From: Omphiscola glabra
Lineage: Eukaryota; Mollusca; Gastropoda; Lymnaeidae
NCBI GenBank assembly: GCA_964017045.1
Contig: OZ024807.1
Span: 22,114,553 to 22,178,552, forward strand
Direction of reading: 5' to 3'
DNA length: 64,000 nt
Shown here: positions 36,475 through 49,560 of the stretch, piece after piece
Position numbering within the stretch: the first letter of the stretch is position 1
How the letters are laid out: every line of letters begins with the position of its first letter
The notes under the pieces: generated by a model
What the model saw: the letters and a program-made list of their open reading frames with translations, nothing else
Told to the model about the DNA's origin: nothing
The model's database searches: none
Translations under genes and position numbers: made by a program

Positions 36475-38237
36475 TCAGCCATTCAGTGTTCCATTCACAG
36501 GTAAAGATGACAATGTGTCGTTGACTGCTGTTGAGTTTCCACTCACTTTGGCTACACTGACAGTCGTCAAAGCTGCTTTAGTCGTGTTAGGAAGTATGGC
36601 CTTGACCGTGGTTGCTGCAGCAGTAGGTCTGGGTGTCCTGGGGGTCCTGGTTGTCATGTTTGGAGCTGCAGTGCGGGTAAAATCTTGAAGTGGGGTAACT
36701 TTGACGGGGTGTGGTACCTCAACCTGATTTCCACCTGTCTGTGGTCTTGCTACACCTGTAGCTCCACCATTATTTGCTCCCCCTCCACCGATAGATATTT
36801 TAATGTCTACACCTCCTCCATTGGCTTTGTTTCCATCTTTTCCATCGGAAATTTTTAATCCTATTCCTTCCTGACTAGCTCCATCAGTCTCACCTTCTTC
36901 ATCTTCATCTGCCTTCAGTTCACTATTATTTTCATCATCCGTGATGCTATTCGATTCATCATCTAATGTGTTTTCATCATAGACATCATCCCCTCCAGTA
37001 CCATCATCCTCTCCGGTACCATCATCTTCTCCTGTGCCATCACCATATACATCATCGCCTTCAGTACCATCATCATAGACACCATCTGCTCCGGTACTAT
37101 CATCATAGACATCATCATCTCCTGTACCATCATCTTCTCCTGTACCATAATCATAGACATCATCCCTTCTTGTTCCATAATCATATACATCATCCCTTTC
37201 TGTTCCATAATCAATGACATCATTCCCTCCTGTTCCATAATCATAGACATTATCAGCTCCTGTACCATCATCGTAGTTACCAAGTTGATCCTCACCATAG
37301 TCCCCACCATCATTACCCCCATAGTTACCGCCATAGTCACCGCCAGAATCACCACCATAGTCACCGCCATAATCACTACTGTAGTCATCGCCATAATCCC
37401 CACCGAAGTCATCTGGAAAAAATCAACACTATTTGTACTTAAATAGATTTTTGCCTCATTCAAAATTTGAATAATCTTATATATTTATTGGTTCCGAAAT
37501 ATCGATGTCTTAACCATGTGCATTGATTCCTGAAGATCGACCGTGTCAGACGAATGACACATAATGAAGACGTTTTTAATCAATTCACAATAAAAAGGAA
37601 TTTAAAAAGCAAAGAAAGTGAAGGAATTTAAAAAATTAACCAGAGAAAGACAGTCATTGGAACTAATGTGAAGAAAATGTCTAACGAATTTAGAGTTGGT
37701 ATTTCAACCCGAATAATATTTAAAAATTGATTTTGATAGCTTTTTTTTTTCTATTTCGGATATATCTTCATATGTTTCCCAAATTATCTTTCTGAAAAGT
37801 TTTTTATTTGCTAAATGAAAATAATTTAATACAAATTTGAGCATTTCTTGATAAAACATCCTTAAAAATAGGTAGTGTTATTGATACCAATAAGATTTTT
37901 ATATAATTTAAATTATAAAATAGATAAACGCTATTAAGAAGTTTTTTAATCAATCAAATTACAATAAAATTGTTCAGTTTACTTACACTGCCTCACGACA
38001 TGTTTTTTCTGTCTAATCTAGTGAAGAAATTTAGGACACAAAATAAGGTAAACATAAGTTTAAAATTTAAATCTCACATTACAAATGTAAGTACAAAATA
38101 TTTTAAACGATATAAACTTTTATTTTATTAAATGATATAAAACAACACCAGAAAATGATTAAATAATTAAATCTCACTATTCAAGACCCTAGGGCTAATG
38201 CGAAAAAGACAGTCATCAACAAGCAGAGCTTTAACAT
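36475..38237 (-). pseudogene. gene A: paralogue of gene B with a nonsense codon in exon 1
   Basis: Three exons match gene B in order and phase: 38178-38237 (MLKLCLLMTVFFALALGS, a signal peptide), 37987-38017 (IRQKKHVVRQ) and 36475-37412 ([20 protein letters not shown] onward). Exon 3 is open for 311 codons. It passes through degenerate DDxTGxxDDVYDYGT repeats and an acidic linker, then [27 protein letters not shown] and a Thr-rich tail ending VNGTLNG. Exon 1 carries TGA (38181-38183) where gene B has CGA, just before the GTGAGA donor. It would stop translation after 18 residues unless splicing differs. The rest is well preserved, so this is a recent loss, an allele or a sequencing error. A TATA box stands at 38265-38274. 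Confidence 0.75.
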
Positions 38238-38264
38238 TAGGTAACACTCATTGAAATGGAGTTA

Positions 38265-38274
38265 CTATTTATAG
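38265..38274 (-). promoter_or_regulatory. TATA box of gene A
   Basis: CTATAAATAG on the minus strand, about 30 bp upstream of the ATG. The following 200 bp upstream (ATGCACGACACCATCACGCT, GGAGATTACACTCGCAC) is conserved in front of gene B. Confidence 0.6.
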
Positions 38275-38936
38275 TTTTATATTAACTTCAAGTTAATGAC
38301 ATAGATTATATTTAATAGATGCACGACACCATCACGCTAAATTCAGCGTGTCGGAGATTACACTCGCACTTTTTTGGATTAGAAAGGTTTTATACACATG
38401 ATTCCACCAGTTCTCTAAATATTATGGCATGTGTATTTTATTGTTGTTGCATGATTCTATTCGTTATCGTTAGGCAACAATCTAGATACACGTAGCAGTT
38501 ACACAGGCTAAACAATTGTTGGCTAGCTGAAGATGCATACATTGAAATTTGTCAACGACGCAGCCTAGTTAATATGTGGTCTTTATTCGGGACTTGAATG
38601 AAGTTCTGACTAATCAAGAAGAACAGAAACATTAATTTGTTCTTATGGGGAAATCGGGTTAACTGTTACAAGATAAAAAAAAAATCCTATTTTGATAACT
38701 TTTCAGCATATTGTTAACTGTGATGATAACATTAATTTTGCAAGAATTTACCAGATGATGTGATATTTTGCAAACAATATTCTTAACTTAGCTAATTGTT
38801 AAATATTATTAGAGCACATTTATATTTTCTTCTTTGCTGTATGGACACCTTTTAAATGGGGGACGGTAGATGAACATTTGAAATTCACTATTGAATGACA
38901 GTTTACTCAACATAGGGAGGTTCTCTTTACTCACAC

Positions 38937-38937
<1 letters not shown>

Positions 38938-38982
<45 letters not shown>
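38938..38982. repeat. (TA)n microsatellite
   Basis: About 22 uninterrupted TA units. Confidence 0.95.
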
Positions 38983-38987
<5 letters not shown>

Positions 38988-40436
38988 TAGTTATGCATTT
39001 GTTTTTAAACGGTAGATTCTTTATCAATGTATCTTTCATCTTTCCACACTTTACATTTTCTATGAATCTTTGAATGTAGTATTTGAAGACGATCAATGTC
39101 AGCGCTAATTTTCTCATATTTGAAAAAAGCACATTAAAAGGCGTCAAAGATCTTTAGCTGAAAGGAAATATAGCAGAAGCATCTAAGGCTAAACAAGACA
39201 CAATGTGAAAGAAAATCCCAATATTGGCTTAGAGGACACAACAGAGCGTTTAGTAAGTCGTACTCAGTAAAATGTCTAATCACAATCACACAATTCACCT
39301 GCAGAAACTTTTCGTGTAACAAATGTCATCAACGTAGTGCTAAGATCACGTTGTCATGTTGTTTATTTCTGATTAAAAAAAAAAAATTAAAACCCGTTTA
39401 CCCTCAAACTCTTAAAATCCTACAATACGATCACACAATCGTTCAATACATTATTCTTATAGTAAACATCTAAACATACAGTATATATAATGTATACGCC
39501 TCAAAATCGTACATGGTACGCCCAAATCGTAAGAGTAAACAGGTCTGGAAATTTATATTTTCTCTGTTTTGAACTGTTTCTGAGGTGATTTGCTAACACA
39601 AAATTGAAAAAAATGTTTTTTGTATAAATCCTGAAAATTTGACAACATAACCATACAGGTAAATAACAGACAGTAAATACTTTTGAAAACATACATTCAC
39701 ATACAAAGCACTTTGAGTAAAAGTTCTTTTAAATGCAATATGTTTATAATCATAATTTTTTTTTCTCCCCTAAGGATACCGATTAAATTATTCTTAATGT
39801 GATTTTTTTTTATAGTCATACTCATCTCAGACGATACATTTGTTTATTTATATTTTCAACATTAACTCCTTGAACCCTGCTCCTGGTCCTAAAATGCCCA
39901 TGCAACGGGCTTCCCGGGGAAAACATTGAACAAACTGACACAATCAAACAAAATCAAATGATTATACAATTAACTAAGTTGTATTTATTTATTTTAATCA
40001 AAATTTGTCTTTTAGTATTCATTAAGTATTATAATAAATGCAAGGAGAAAATTGTCTTAGAATTTGTATAAAATAGCATAGTAAAAATTCATTTTAACTA
40101 CCCTAATATTTCATAAAAGCATTGGCTTGAACTAGGGGTAGACCTTAAGTTGTTGATTTTATTCCCAAACCAAGGCACGTATCAATAGCAATAAAACTAG
40201 ACTTTAAAGTCAATCGATCGTTACATTGACCATTTGTTTTATGCCAATCCCTTATCCAGTCACGATAATAAACCTTTTTGAATTATTTACATTATCATTA
40301 ATATGCTCTGGCTTGCGTCCTTCAGAATAGTACTTTTTATATTTTCGCCACCTAATTGCATCGAAAAACTACTCAAACAAAACAGAAACACTTCCTTCAA
40401 ATGACGCGGCCATTACTGTGTGTTGCAGTTTTATCC

Positions 40437-40927
40437 GTTGCTGTCTACTTTCGATAGTCTAGGGTCTTCTACAAGGTTGACGAATATACTCTGTCACACC
40501 AGATTCATAGTAGACCAAAACAATGAGGATCACAATGATAGTACTTTTATTACATGATCTATTCTCTGCCAAAGTCAATTCATCAATGGAGATAATACTA
40601 ACTGTTTAACTCTCTTCTCTCTAACTACCCTTGGCTCTACACTAACTCTAACGACCTACTCTGGACTCCTCTCTCGACTAACTCCTGGCTCTACTCCTGG
40701 GTCTGCTAACTACTGACTCTACTAACTCCTGACTCTACTACTGGCTCTACTCTCTCAACTACCACCTGGCTCTACTTCTCTCAACTAACCAGCTCACAGC
40801 TTTTATCCCCTCCGTCTGTTCACCCCCACCCCCCTACACTAACACTCAACACGAACCAATTTCACCTCCGACCTCACAATTAACCCAAACAAACACACTC
40901 TCTGTCGCCGTGGCGCCAGCCCTAACA
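40437..40927 (-). mobile_element. probable solo LTR, minus orientation
   Basis: On the minus strand it starts TGTTAGGGCTGGCGCCACGG and has GGATAAAAGCTG (TATA-like, near 40805). A run of GTAGAGCCAGGAGTTAGT repeats follows, then TAATAAAAG (near 40535). ATCC flanks both sides (40433-40436, 40928-40931). The right-hand end lacks a clean CA terminus, so that limit and the duplication are tentative. It is absent from the matching position of duplication block 2. Confidence 0.5.
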
Positions 40928-42477
40928 ATCCAGGTCGTAACGCTGTGACCTTTCGCAAGTCACGTGGTAAACACCAACCTTAATATTTACAACCATTTTT
41001 TTAAGCGGCCTGTCGGTCAATGGTAAGGTATGGGAGACCGAAATATCGGTCTGGCGTGGTCTGGATTTTTAAGGCGCAGACCGATAAAGCGGGAACATAA
41101 GTTAAAAACTTTTCGATCACGAGTTAAAATAACAAGATGCTCATGATAAATGTTAAGTTACCATGGCCTATTGCCTCTATGGTGATGTTGCCAAACTTTC
41201 CACGATCATGTTTTTCAAATGGTTCTATGTTGTAGCTTTAACTTGTTTAAATGGATTTTGCCGGCACTGTTTGGTGAACCTTTTTTGGCTTCGGTTGAGA
41301 TATATTAGACTTTGAGTCTCCTCCTGTGCACTGCTTGACACATATTGATCCGCACAGTGTTATAAGCCTTTCACCTGACGCAAAATTATCATAAAGAATT
41401 TCAGATGTGTGATGCATATAGTCGATATCAATATGAATACCAAACTGAAACTAATATATAGTGACCAGTGTAATATGTGCATATACATGTTTGGGTCACA
41501 TTTTATGAATGTAGTAAATTATCTTGGAAAGACAGTATGTCAGTAAAGTCAAAACATCGATTATGTCCTATTATATTTACATGGCATTCACTTCTAATAC
41601 ATCATATGGTATATCATATGATTTTGATGATGAACAAGAAAAAATTCAAATAATAGTGATAAGACTAATTCTTTGCGGGCAAAAAAGTGTTTTCTCTTAA
41701 ATATAAAAGAATAAATAATACATTTTTAAAAATATATCCAAAGAATGTAGATTCTAAAACATTTAACTTAAACCAGTTCGACAAATATAAACAATGAGAC
41801 TTTTGATATCATGGTCATGCTTTATATTTAGATAGGGAATTGTTTTCACCACTACATTTTCTATACCCTAGTTGCATTGTAAGCTTTTAAGAGATAAATG
41901 CCACTATAGCGTTAAACCCATAATTAGTTACGTATACATTGAATAGAACTTAGTATGGTATTCATACTAAAATGGGTTTCACAACTTTGTTTCTGAAACT
42001 GCCTTGTTTGTTTGTAATATTTGTTGTTCTTGTTTTTTTGTTTTTTGTTTTTTTTTTGTTTTGTCTTTTGTTTCTCATTACTCTATTTTGTAGTTATTAA
42101 GCAAATAACACATTTTAATTAAACCTTAATATTCAAAAGTACTATCTGCATATCCCATAATTTTTTTTGAACGACTGATTTTCATTAAAAGTTTCATGTA
42201 AGTTATTTCAATAACATGCTAAAATATGACCGTTGAAAAAGTTACCATAATATAAGAGCACAGATCCTAAAATTTAAATAGACGTAAACTTCGACAATTC
42301 TAAATTAACTATGCTTGTCAAATTAAAAAAAAAAACATTTAAAAAACACAACTTAAGTCTACATGTTGTTTGCGTTAAAAGATGGCTTCAAAGTAGCAAT
42401 ATTGTTTTTAAAGGTCATTACAATATATTGCATATAAATGAGGGGCTGCAGCAAAACGTTCTCATTAGATATAACAT

Positions 42478-43015
42478 ATGCCGGCTATATCCAATCCTGC
42501 AACGTACCTGCTAGCCTATAAGACAATATGGCTACATCTAATCCTGCAACCTACCTGCTTGCCTATCAGACAATATGGCTACATCCAATCATGCAACCTA
42601 CCTGTTAGCCTCTCAGACAATATGGCTATATCCAATCATGCAACCTACCTGCTAGCCTATCAGACAATACGGCTACATCTAATCCTGCAACCTACTTGCA
42701 TTCCTATCAGACAATATGGCTAAATCCAATCCTGCAACCTACCTTCTAGCCTATCAGACAATATGGCTACATCCAATCCTGCAACCTACCTTCTAGCCTA
42801 TCAGACAATATGGCTAAATCCAATCCTGCAACCTACCTTCTAGCCTATCAGACAATATGGCTACATCCAATCCTGCAACCTACCTTCTAGCCTATCAGAC
42901 AATATGGCTACATCCAATCCTGCAACCTACCTTCTAGCCTATCAGACAATATGGCTACATCCAATCCTGCAACCTACCTTCTAGCCTATCAGACAATATG
43001 GCTAAGCCCAATCCT
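42478..43015. repeat. 47-bp minisatellite in duplication block 1
   Basis: About eleven copies of a 47-bp unit built of CTAGCCTATCAGACAATATG, GCTACATCCAATCCTGCAAC and CTACCTT. The array occupies the same place in block 1 as the 12-bp array at 54910-55546 in block 2. Confidence 0.93.
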
Positions 43016-44731
43016 GCCCCAAACTGCGTGCCTTAAATTTAATGAGCCTAAAGAAAATTTTACAGACAGACCTACACCAACCTCTTGGCTTTTTATTGAA
43101 TAATGGAATGGTCATCTCCCCAATAAGTAAACAAATCAAACCCGAGTTCAACGATCACGCAGGACACTTGATGCGTGACAACTATTTGTCTTATGTACTA
43201 TCAATATAAAACATGTTGAGTATGGTAAGGGACACTTGTAAAAATAAAGCAGAGCACACCCAGTCGCCTTTCTTTCTATTTCAAGTTTACACACCTTATT
43301 ATTGTTCTTATATTTCCTTCACACAGCTTCAAAGATGTTCTCATGTATTATCCCAAGAAACCCAACCCCAAAAAATATGTGTTACAAACTATTTTTAAAA
43401 AATCGTTTTTGTATTATTCAACATTTTAAAATATATACGTTTTCTTATCTGAGGTCCATCAAAAAGCATAGGCTTTGGTACCACTTTGTTAATTTGTATT
43501 ATTTAAATGAATGCACCAACTTGTTGAAATCCTTCATCTGTTGTAGCATCAGACAGGCCTTTTTTATATTGTTATGTAGACGACGTGTGTTTAAGTCATG
43601 AATTATAGCAGACAACAAGCTGGAGACCCTATTTAGGGTATGGGTAGTTAAAACTCGTTTCATTTTGACCTCGGCAACAATTAACGAATCAATAGCATGT
43701 TTCATGATTCGAATATTGTAGAAACATCTTGAGAAAATTGGAAAGGAAAACAATGCGTAAGGCGGTTTTCGAAAAATAAGTAGAATAAACTATAAAAGCG
43801 CGTGGAGTCGTATGGTGGGAGAGACGAAGCAGATAATTTATCATAAGATATTTGGAGCGTGTGTAATTTTTATTAAGAGACAGAGGTTTGTTTTACTATG
43901 TGTGTACGGATTTCTTTTTAGCATGCTACGGTTTTTGAACAATTTGTTTTGTTTAACATCGTACCTTTGCAAGCCAAACAGTATGCTGTAAGTCAATATT
44001 TTTTTAATTATATTTCTTCTGATTTTGTAATTCATTATAACTAACATATTAGAGCATATAAATTGTAATTAGCCCTGGTTTGAGTATCGTATGCTTCGTT
44101 ATTGTATTTATCATTTAGTATCGTCTTTTGGTGTGTACTGTGTTAGATCGAGCCATAATCTTAAATAAGAAATTAATTTCACCATATTAATAAAAGTACA
44201 TAACAAAATGTACGTGTTGCAATTGGAACATATCTCGTGTTACTGGAGTTTCATAGATTGCATCTTGTACGCCGTTCATTCTAAATTCTTTTTGGAAGCA
44301 AAGCTCTTATCGCCTAATTGTGTAGTGTCGCAGTAATATCATAGGCAAACGAGATGAAACGATACTCTGTGTAGCAATGTGGTCAATATAAAAAAAAAAT
44401 ATGTTGCATCTTTAATTTACACATCTATTCTTTTGTTATAGTTTTTTCTTGTCAAAGATTTGTTAGACGACATAGAAGCATGTTTCCAATGTTAAAATTA
44501 CCAAAAGGGTTACGGTAAATGTATTTCTTTATTTTCCACTTTGAGGCTAGAACCATGTGGATATTTAATTCAATTAGTTTTCACAATAATTACTTTAAAC
44601 AAAACGTATCAAATTGTGAACCCATAAAAAAAGTATAACGTATAATCACAAAGCTAATGCAGTTAATAGAGCGCCTGATTTCGTTCATATATTTTCAGAC
44701 AATGTGTTTGACGCTTTTCATTTGCTTAGAG

Positions 44732-44930
44732 CAGTGGTTCTCAACCTTCATACGGCCACGACATTTTCTTGCAGTTCAACGTGTGGTGGTGACCCCCACA
44801 GCAACACAATTATTTTCAGAAATACTTCATAGCTATACAGCATATGTGTTTTCAGATGCTTTTAGGCGACACCTGTGAAAGGGTCGTGCGACCCCCAAAG
44901 AGGTCGTAACCCACAGGTTGAGAACCGCTG
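44732..44930 (-). mobile_element. SPIN-like hAT miniature element
   Basis: Runs from CAGTGGTTCTCAACCTTCAT to CACAGGTTGAGAACCGCTG, with GGTGGTGACCCCCACAGCAA and CGACCCCCAAAGAGGTCG inside. Flanks GCTTAGAG and GCCTTGAG agree at 6 of 8 positions, an aged target duplication. It sits between the two duplication blocks. Confidence 0.88.
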
Positions 44931-45223
44931 GCCTTGAGATTCATAGTAACGTTAAAACATCTTAGAAGTGGCTTATGTATGTACAATTTATAATGTTAAA
45001 ATCATGTTCATGCTCAACACATGTTGTTTAGTATTATACATGTCGGGGCTAGTGTTGTCTTTTTTGAAATGTTCGGCGAATGCAGCATAGGTATGAACTA
45101 CCTTGATGTGAAATAATACAGTCTATTTTTTGGTATTTATCCTGGCTTAAATTAAAACATTTTGTACATTATAAAAATAAATACAGTAAACCGCAGACAC
45201 AGTGCATATCTTGTTTAGATATA

Positions 45224-46830
45224 TCATATATATATATAAAAGTGAAAATTTGTTTGTTTGTCTGTTCCACAAAGGCTTTTACACGGATTGATGGATCTTG
45301 ACCAAACTTGGCACATATATCCATGGTTATCCAGAAGGAACTCTTAAGGGGTCGAGAACTTTTAATAACATTTCGTGTGGGGCCGGGGGCCCCGAATTCG
45401 TTTTTTTCTTATATGAGCTATATAAAAATATTACAAACAAATACTCCTACGTGAATGGATGGATATCGATCAAACTTAGTACACGTACACTTGATTATCC
45501 ATATTCAAATACCGAAGGGTACTGAACTCATAATATCCATTCTCCTGGGGCCGGGGGCCCCATTTCGTTTTTCCTTATATGAGATATATAAATATCGATA
45601 GGCTTAATACTCCTACATGAATGGATTGATCTTGACCAAACTTAGTATATATACACTTGATTATCCATATTTAAATACTAAAGGGTACTGAACTCATAAT
45701 ATCCATCCCTCTGGGGCCGGGGGCCCCATTTCATTTTTCCTTATATAAGCTTTATAAATACCAATAGACTTAGACAACACTATAGGTTCTATGTGAATTG
45801 ATGGATATAGGCTTAGCTTTGTTGCAATACACTTCTTAGTCCATATGGAAATAACGGTGGATGTAAAACTAATAATATCCAATCTAGAATTTTCCAGAAA
45901 GTTCGATAACTTTAAAACGCTATATCTATGGAATTATTCAATAGATTTTAATGGGACAAATTTTAAATCTTAACTTCATAACTTACCTGAATGATTTTTA
46001 TAGGGCCCCATCTCAGGCACATATAATTCGTACAATTATGGAATGGGCCCCCGGGCCCCATCTTTTAACTTAAATGTAATATAGTTGTAAAAATGCATTT
46101 AGTTGTATAATTTTTCGTATTCGAAGAATAATTACTCAGAAAAGACAGTTTTTACACAGTTCGAGGAGGATAATACATTTAATCTAGAATGTTCCAGAAA
46201 GTTCTATAGGTTAATAGGCTTAATACTCCTAGATTAATGGATGGATCTTGACCAAATTTGGCACATATATCCATCATTATCCGGAAAGGACTCTAAATAG
46301 GTTATGAACTTTTTATCACATGCCGTTTGGGGCCGGGGGCCCCGAATTCGTTTTTTTCTTATATGAGCTATAGAATTAAAATTTCTGACAAATACTCATG
46401 CATGAATAGATGGATCTTGACCAAAATTAGTACACATACACTTTATTGTCCATACTCAAATACCAAAGGTTACTGAACTTATAATATCCATTTCTCTAGG
46501 GCCGGGGGCCCCAATTAATTTTTGCGTATATAACCTATCTATAAATAACAATAGGCTTAGACCGGTACGCACCGGTATCGGGATCCGACAACTATCGTTA
46601 TCCCACTGATATCGAGATACCACCGGGATCTTTATACCGACGGGATTGGGATCATACCGGAATTGGGATCCAGTGGGATAAAATCCCACCGGGAAACGGT
46701 ATGCTAACGGGAGCGGGATACCGACAGGATTGGGAGCCCACCGTGATCGGAATAATTATAAGGCTGTATACTGTAGAAGTTCTTTCGTTCCGAATGCTAT
46801 CCCGGCAAATTTGCCGGGTATACCCGCTAG
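45224..46830 (+). mobile_element. non-autonomous Helitron
   Basis: The 3' end is diagnostic: a perfect 18-bp palindrome CCCGGCAAATTTGCCGGG (46801-46818), eight bases, then CTAG (46827-46830) followed by T. The probable 5' end is TC at 45224 after A, which opens into TATATATAAAAGTGAAAATT and TGTTTGTTTGTCTGTTCC. Four or more internal modules of about 200 bp recur (TGATCTTGACCAAACTT...TTATCC...GGGGCCGGGGGCCCC). No Rep/helicase coding was found. The ATC-GGATC-rich zone at 46560-46740 is a short degenerate repeat near the 3' end. Confidence 0.82.
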
Positions 46831-47054
46831 TTTGTATATATATATAAATTGACATATAGAATTGAAACTTATGTTCTTTCTTTTTGTTTGTTTTTATAAC
46901 TCCGAGTATATTTTAAAGTTTATTATTAATAAGTTAATTACATATTAAAAAAAAAAAAAATGAAAATCCACACATTTCATCTATTTAGAATACTTTAATA
47001 ATACATTTTCTTCTCCCCCCTTATTTATTAAGAATATTTCTTTTCATTCTATTT

Positions 47055-49509
47055 TTAGCCATTCAGTGTTCCGTTCACGGTTGATGGAGACAACGTGTTG
47101 TTGACTGCTGTTGTGTTTCCATTTACATTGGCTACACTGACAGTCGTTAAAGTCACCTCGGTCGTGTTAGGAAGAGTGGCTTTGGCAGTGGTCGTTGCAG
47201 GAGAGGTTGTGGTGGTCCTCGTGGTCTTTGTGGTCCTTGCTGTCCTGGTTGGAGCTGGAGTACGAGTAAATGCTTGAGATTGAGGGGATTTGACGGGGTG
47301 TGGTACTTGCACCTGATTTCCACCTGTCTGAGCTCTTCCTCCAGCTCCCCCATTATTTGCTCCTCCACCACCTAGAGATATTTTTATATTTACACCTCCT
47401 CCATTGGATTTGTCTCCAACTTTTCCACCTGATGATGATGATCCTGTTCCTCCTTGAATAGCTCCACCATTCTCATCTTCTTGATCTCCATCTGCATTAA
47501 CTTCGCCATCATGTTCAACATCTGTGCTATCTGATTCCTCATCTAAATTGCCTTCATCATCGACATTATCCCCGTAGTCACCCCCATAGTCACTGCCGTA
47601 ATCATCTTCATTATCACCGCCATAATCACCTCCATAGTCACCACCATAATCACCTCCATAGTCACTGCCGTAATCATCTCCATTATCACCGCCATAATCA
47701 CCTCCATAGTCACCACCATAATCACCTCCATAGTCACTGCCGTAATCATCTCCATTATCACCGCCATAATCACCTCCATAGTCACCACCATAATCACTTC
47801 CATAGTCACCCCCATAATCACTTCCATAGTCACCACCATAATCACCACCATAGTCACCGCCATAGTCACCCCCATAGTCACCGCCATAATCACCTCCATA
47901 GTCACCGCCATAATCACCTCCATAGTCACCGCCATAATCACCTCCATAGTCATCTGGAAAAAAATCAAAGAATATTTGTACAAACATGAATTGTGTCTCA
48001 TGTAAAAGATGAATACTCTTTGTATATTTTTTTTAGTGAAAATATTCAATTCGTATCTAAACTAGCGAGAACCCGGCTATGCAATTCAAAGAAAAAAAAC
48101 TTGTTCACTTTTTTAAAATTAATTTTTATACACAAAATATCTGATGAGTACAAAAACAAATTAGTAGGTTTCTCGACAGGTGAGCTGGCAACTTATGTGA
48201 GAAGCATGGATTTTGTAAATTTAGTTCACACACTTGCAGCAATTGATATCTTTGAAATTATATTTATATAGTAAATATAATGAAAAAAAAAAAAAAAAAA
48301 ATTATGCCCCCCCCCCCGGCCCCAAAAGCAAAATTGTAAAATGGTTGTTCTAATTCAGAAACATACTTATTATATCATATACAATCTGAAATGTCCCTAT
48401 TTGAATTAGATTAAATTCCATCCGCTCAAGCAATAGTTATGTTTGAAATTATATATAGATAGCTCATATTAGAAAAAAATAATTTAAGGGCCCCAGCCAT
48501 AATCACCTCCATAGTCACCACCACAATCACCTCAATAGTCTAATTTGACGACAATTTTATCGTTTGAACTGAGCAAAGATATCGATCGCATCAGACAAAA
48601 GGCAAACAATCAATACGTTTTTGATGAAGTAATAAAATAAAGGAATTTTAAAAAATCAAAGAAAACGAAGAAAGTATACATTTACCCTGAGTCAAGAAAT
48701 GATTGAAACGCATGCGCAAAACATGTGTAACAATTTTAGAATTGGAATTTTCAAAATAATTAATTCAGTTGGATTCTTTTTAAAATGTCATATACAGTTT
48801 CTCATTTGTCTCAAACTTTCATTTTATTGATTTTTTTTTCAAAACGCTGCACTACACATTTAAACATGTCTTGACTTTACGTTAAAATCGCAGCTATAGC
48901 ACACATTTGGTAATTGTATTGTTACTTCGAAAAAATTATACCATTAATTTAGTATATATGTACATACATTATAGAGACTATTCTATAATATCGTAATGAA
49001 ATGTTATACTTAAAAAAATTAGAAAAATACATTTAAAGTAAACCCCAAAATGAAAGATATAAATTTGAATTTTTATTAATTAAATCAAATTTAATTTTAG
49101 TGAACTTGCAATGGGAAAAAGAAATTATCGATAGATAAATATCTTTTAAAATAAAAAATATTACCAACTTTATGAAGAGTTTGAAATAAAAAAAAAATAT
49201 TTTTTTTTAAAAAAGGGTTTAATTTACTTACACTGTCTCACGACATGTTTTGTCTGTCTAATCTAGTGAAGAAATTTAGGATACAAAATCAAGTAACCAT
49301 AAGTTTAAATTTAAATTATTATTTTAAAAATATCAGAACAAAATAATTTTAACAATAGAAACTAATATTTTAAAATTAAATTAAAAAAAAAAAAAAAAAC
49401 TAAAGGGACACCACAAAATAGTTAAATAAATAAAACTCACAATTCGAGACCCTAGGGTCGATACGAAGAAGACAGACAGCAACAAGCAGAGCTTTAACAA
49501 TAGAGACAT
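47055..49509 (-). CDS. gene B: intact secreted Asp-Tyr-Gly-Gly repeat protein
   Basis: Exon 1 (49441-49509) encodes [15 protein letters not shown]...LGSRI, a typical signal peptide, and ends at GTGAGT. Exon 2 (49232-49262, 31 nt) encodes [10 protein letters not shown] and ends at GTAAGT. Exon 3 (47055-47953) begins within a Tyr codon and runs to a TAA. The total is 332 residues with all phases consistent. Exon 3 starts with about 34 tandem DYGG tetrapeptides, partly organised in a 24-residue higher-order unit ([20 protein letters not shown] plus GDYG). It continues with an acidic linker ([20 protein letters not shown]), a Gly patch ([19 protein letters not shown]), a [10 protein letters not shown] segment and a Thr-rich tail with several N-glycosylation sequons ending VNGTLNG. 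The protein is acidic and tyrosine-rich, as in calcium-binding or crosslinkable extracellular materials (inference). I recognise no named family. Confidence 0.87.
48494..48540 (-). repeat. orphan DYGG-coding repeat fragment in gene B intron 2
   Basis: CCATAATCACCTCCATAGTC followed by ACCACCACAATCACC is the exon 3 repeat, decayed, on the same strand ([18 protein letters not shown]). It is about 540 bp upstream of exon 3 with no splice sites of its own. Confidence 0.75.
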
Positions 49510-49550
49510 GTTTGAAGTCTGGGTAGGTGAGGCTCATCGAAATTGTGTGT

Positions 49551-49560
49551 CTTTTTATAG
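49551..49560 (-). promoter_or_regulatory. TATA box of gene B
   Basis: CTATAAAAAG on the minus strand, 42 bp upstream of the ATG at 49509. The region beyond it to about 49720 is conserved with gene A's upstream region. Confidence 0.65.

Larger units (their letters stand above)
36475..44400. repeat. segmental duplication block 1 (gene A)
   Basis: Homologous in the same order to 47055-56350: exons 1-3, promoter, the TTTTCAGCATATTGTTAACT region (38700), the TTCGGTTGAGATATATTAGA region (41290), a minisatellite slot (42478) and the ATATAAAACATGTTGAGTAT (43207) and TCTGTGTAGCAATGTGGTCA (44368) regions. Limits are approximate. Confidence 0.75.

Noticed and set aside
36963..37463. 166-residue Met-rich ORF (MVMTMVV style)
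   Set aside because: Wrong-frame shadow of gene A exon 3; the frame supported by splice sites and paralogy is the DYGG frame.
42478..43015. CRISPR-like appearance of regularly repeated units
   Set aside because: Units are contiguous 47-bp tandem repeats without unique spacers, in a eukaryotic genome.
47543..48049. 168-residue ORF repeating MEVIMAVT
   Set aside because: Wrong-frame shadow of gene B exon 3, running into the intron.
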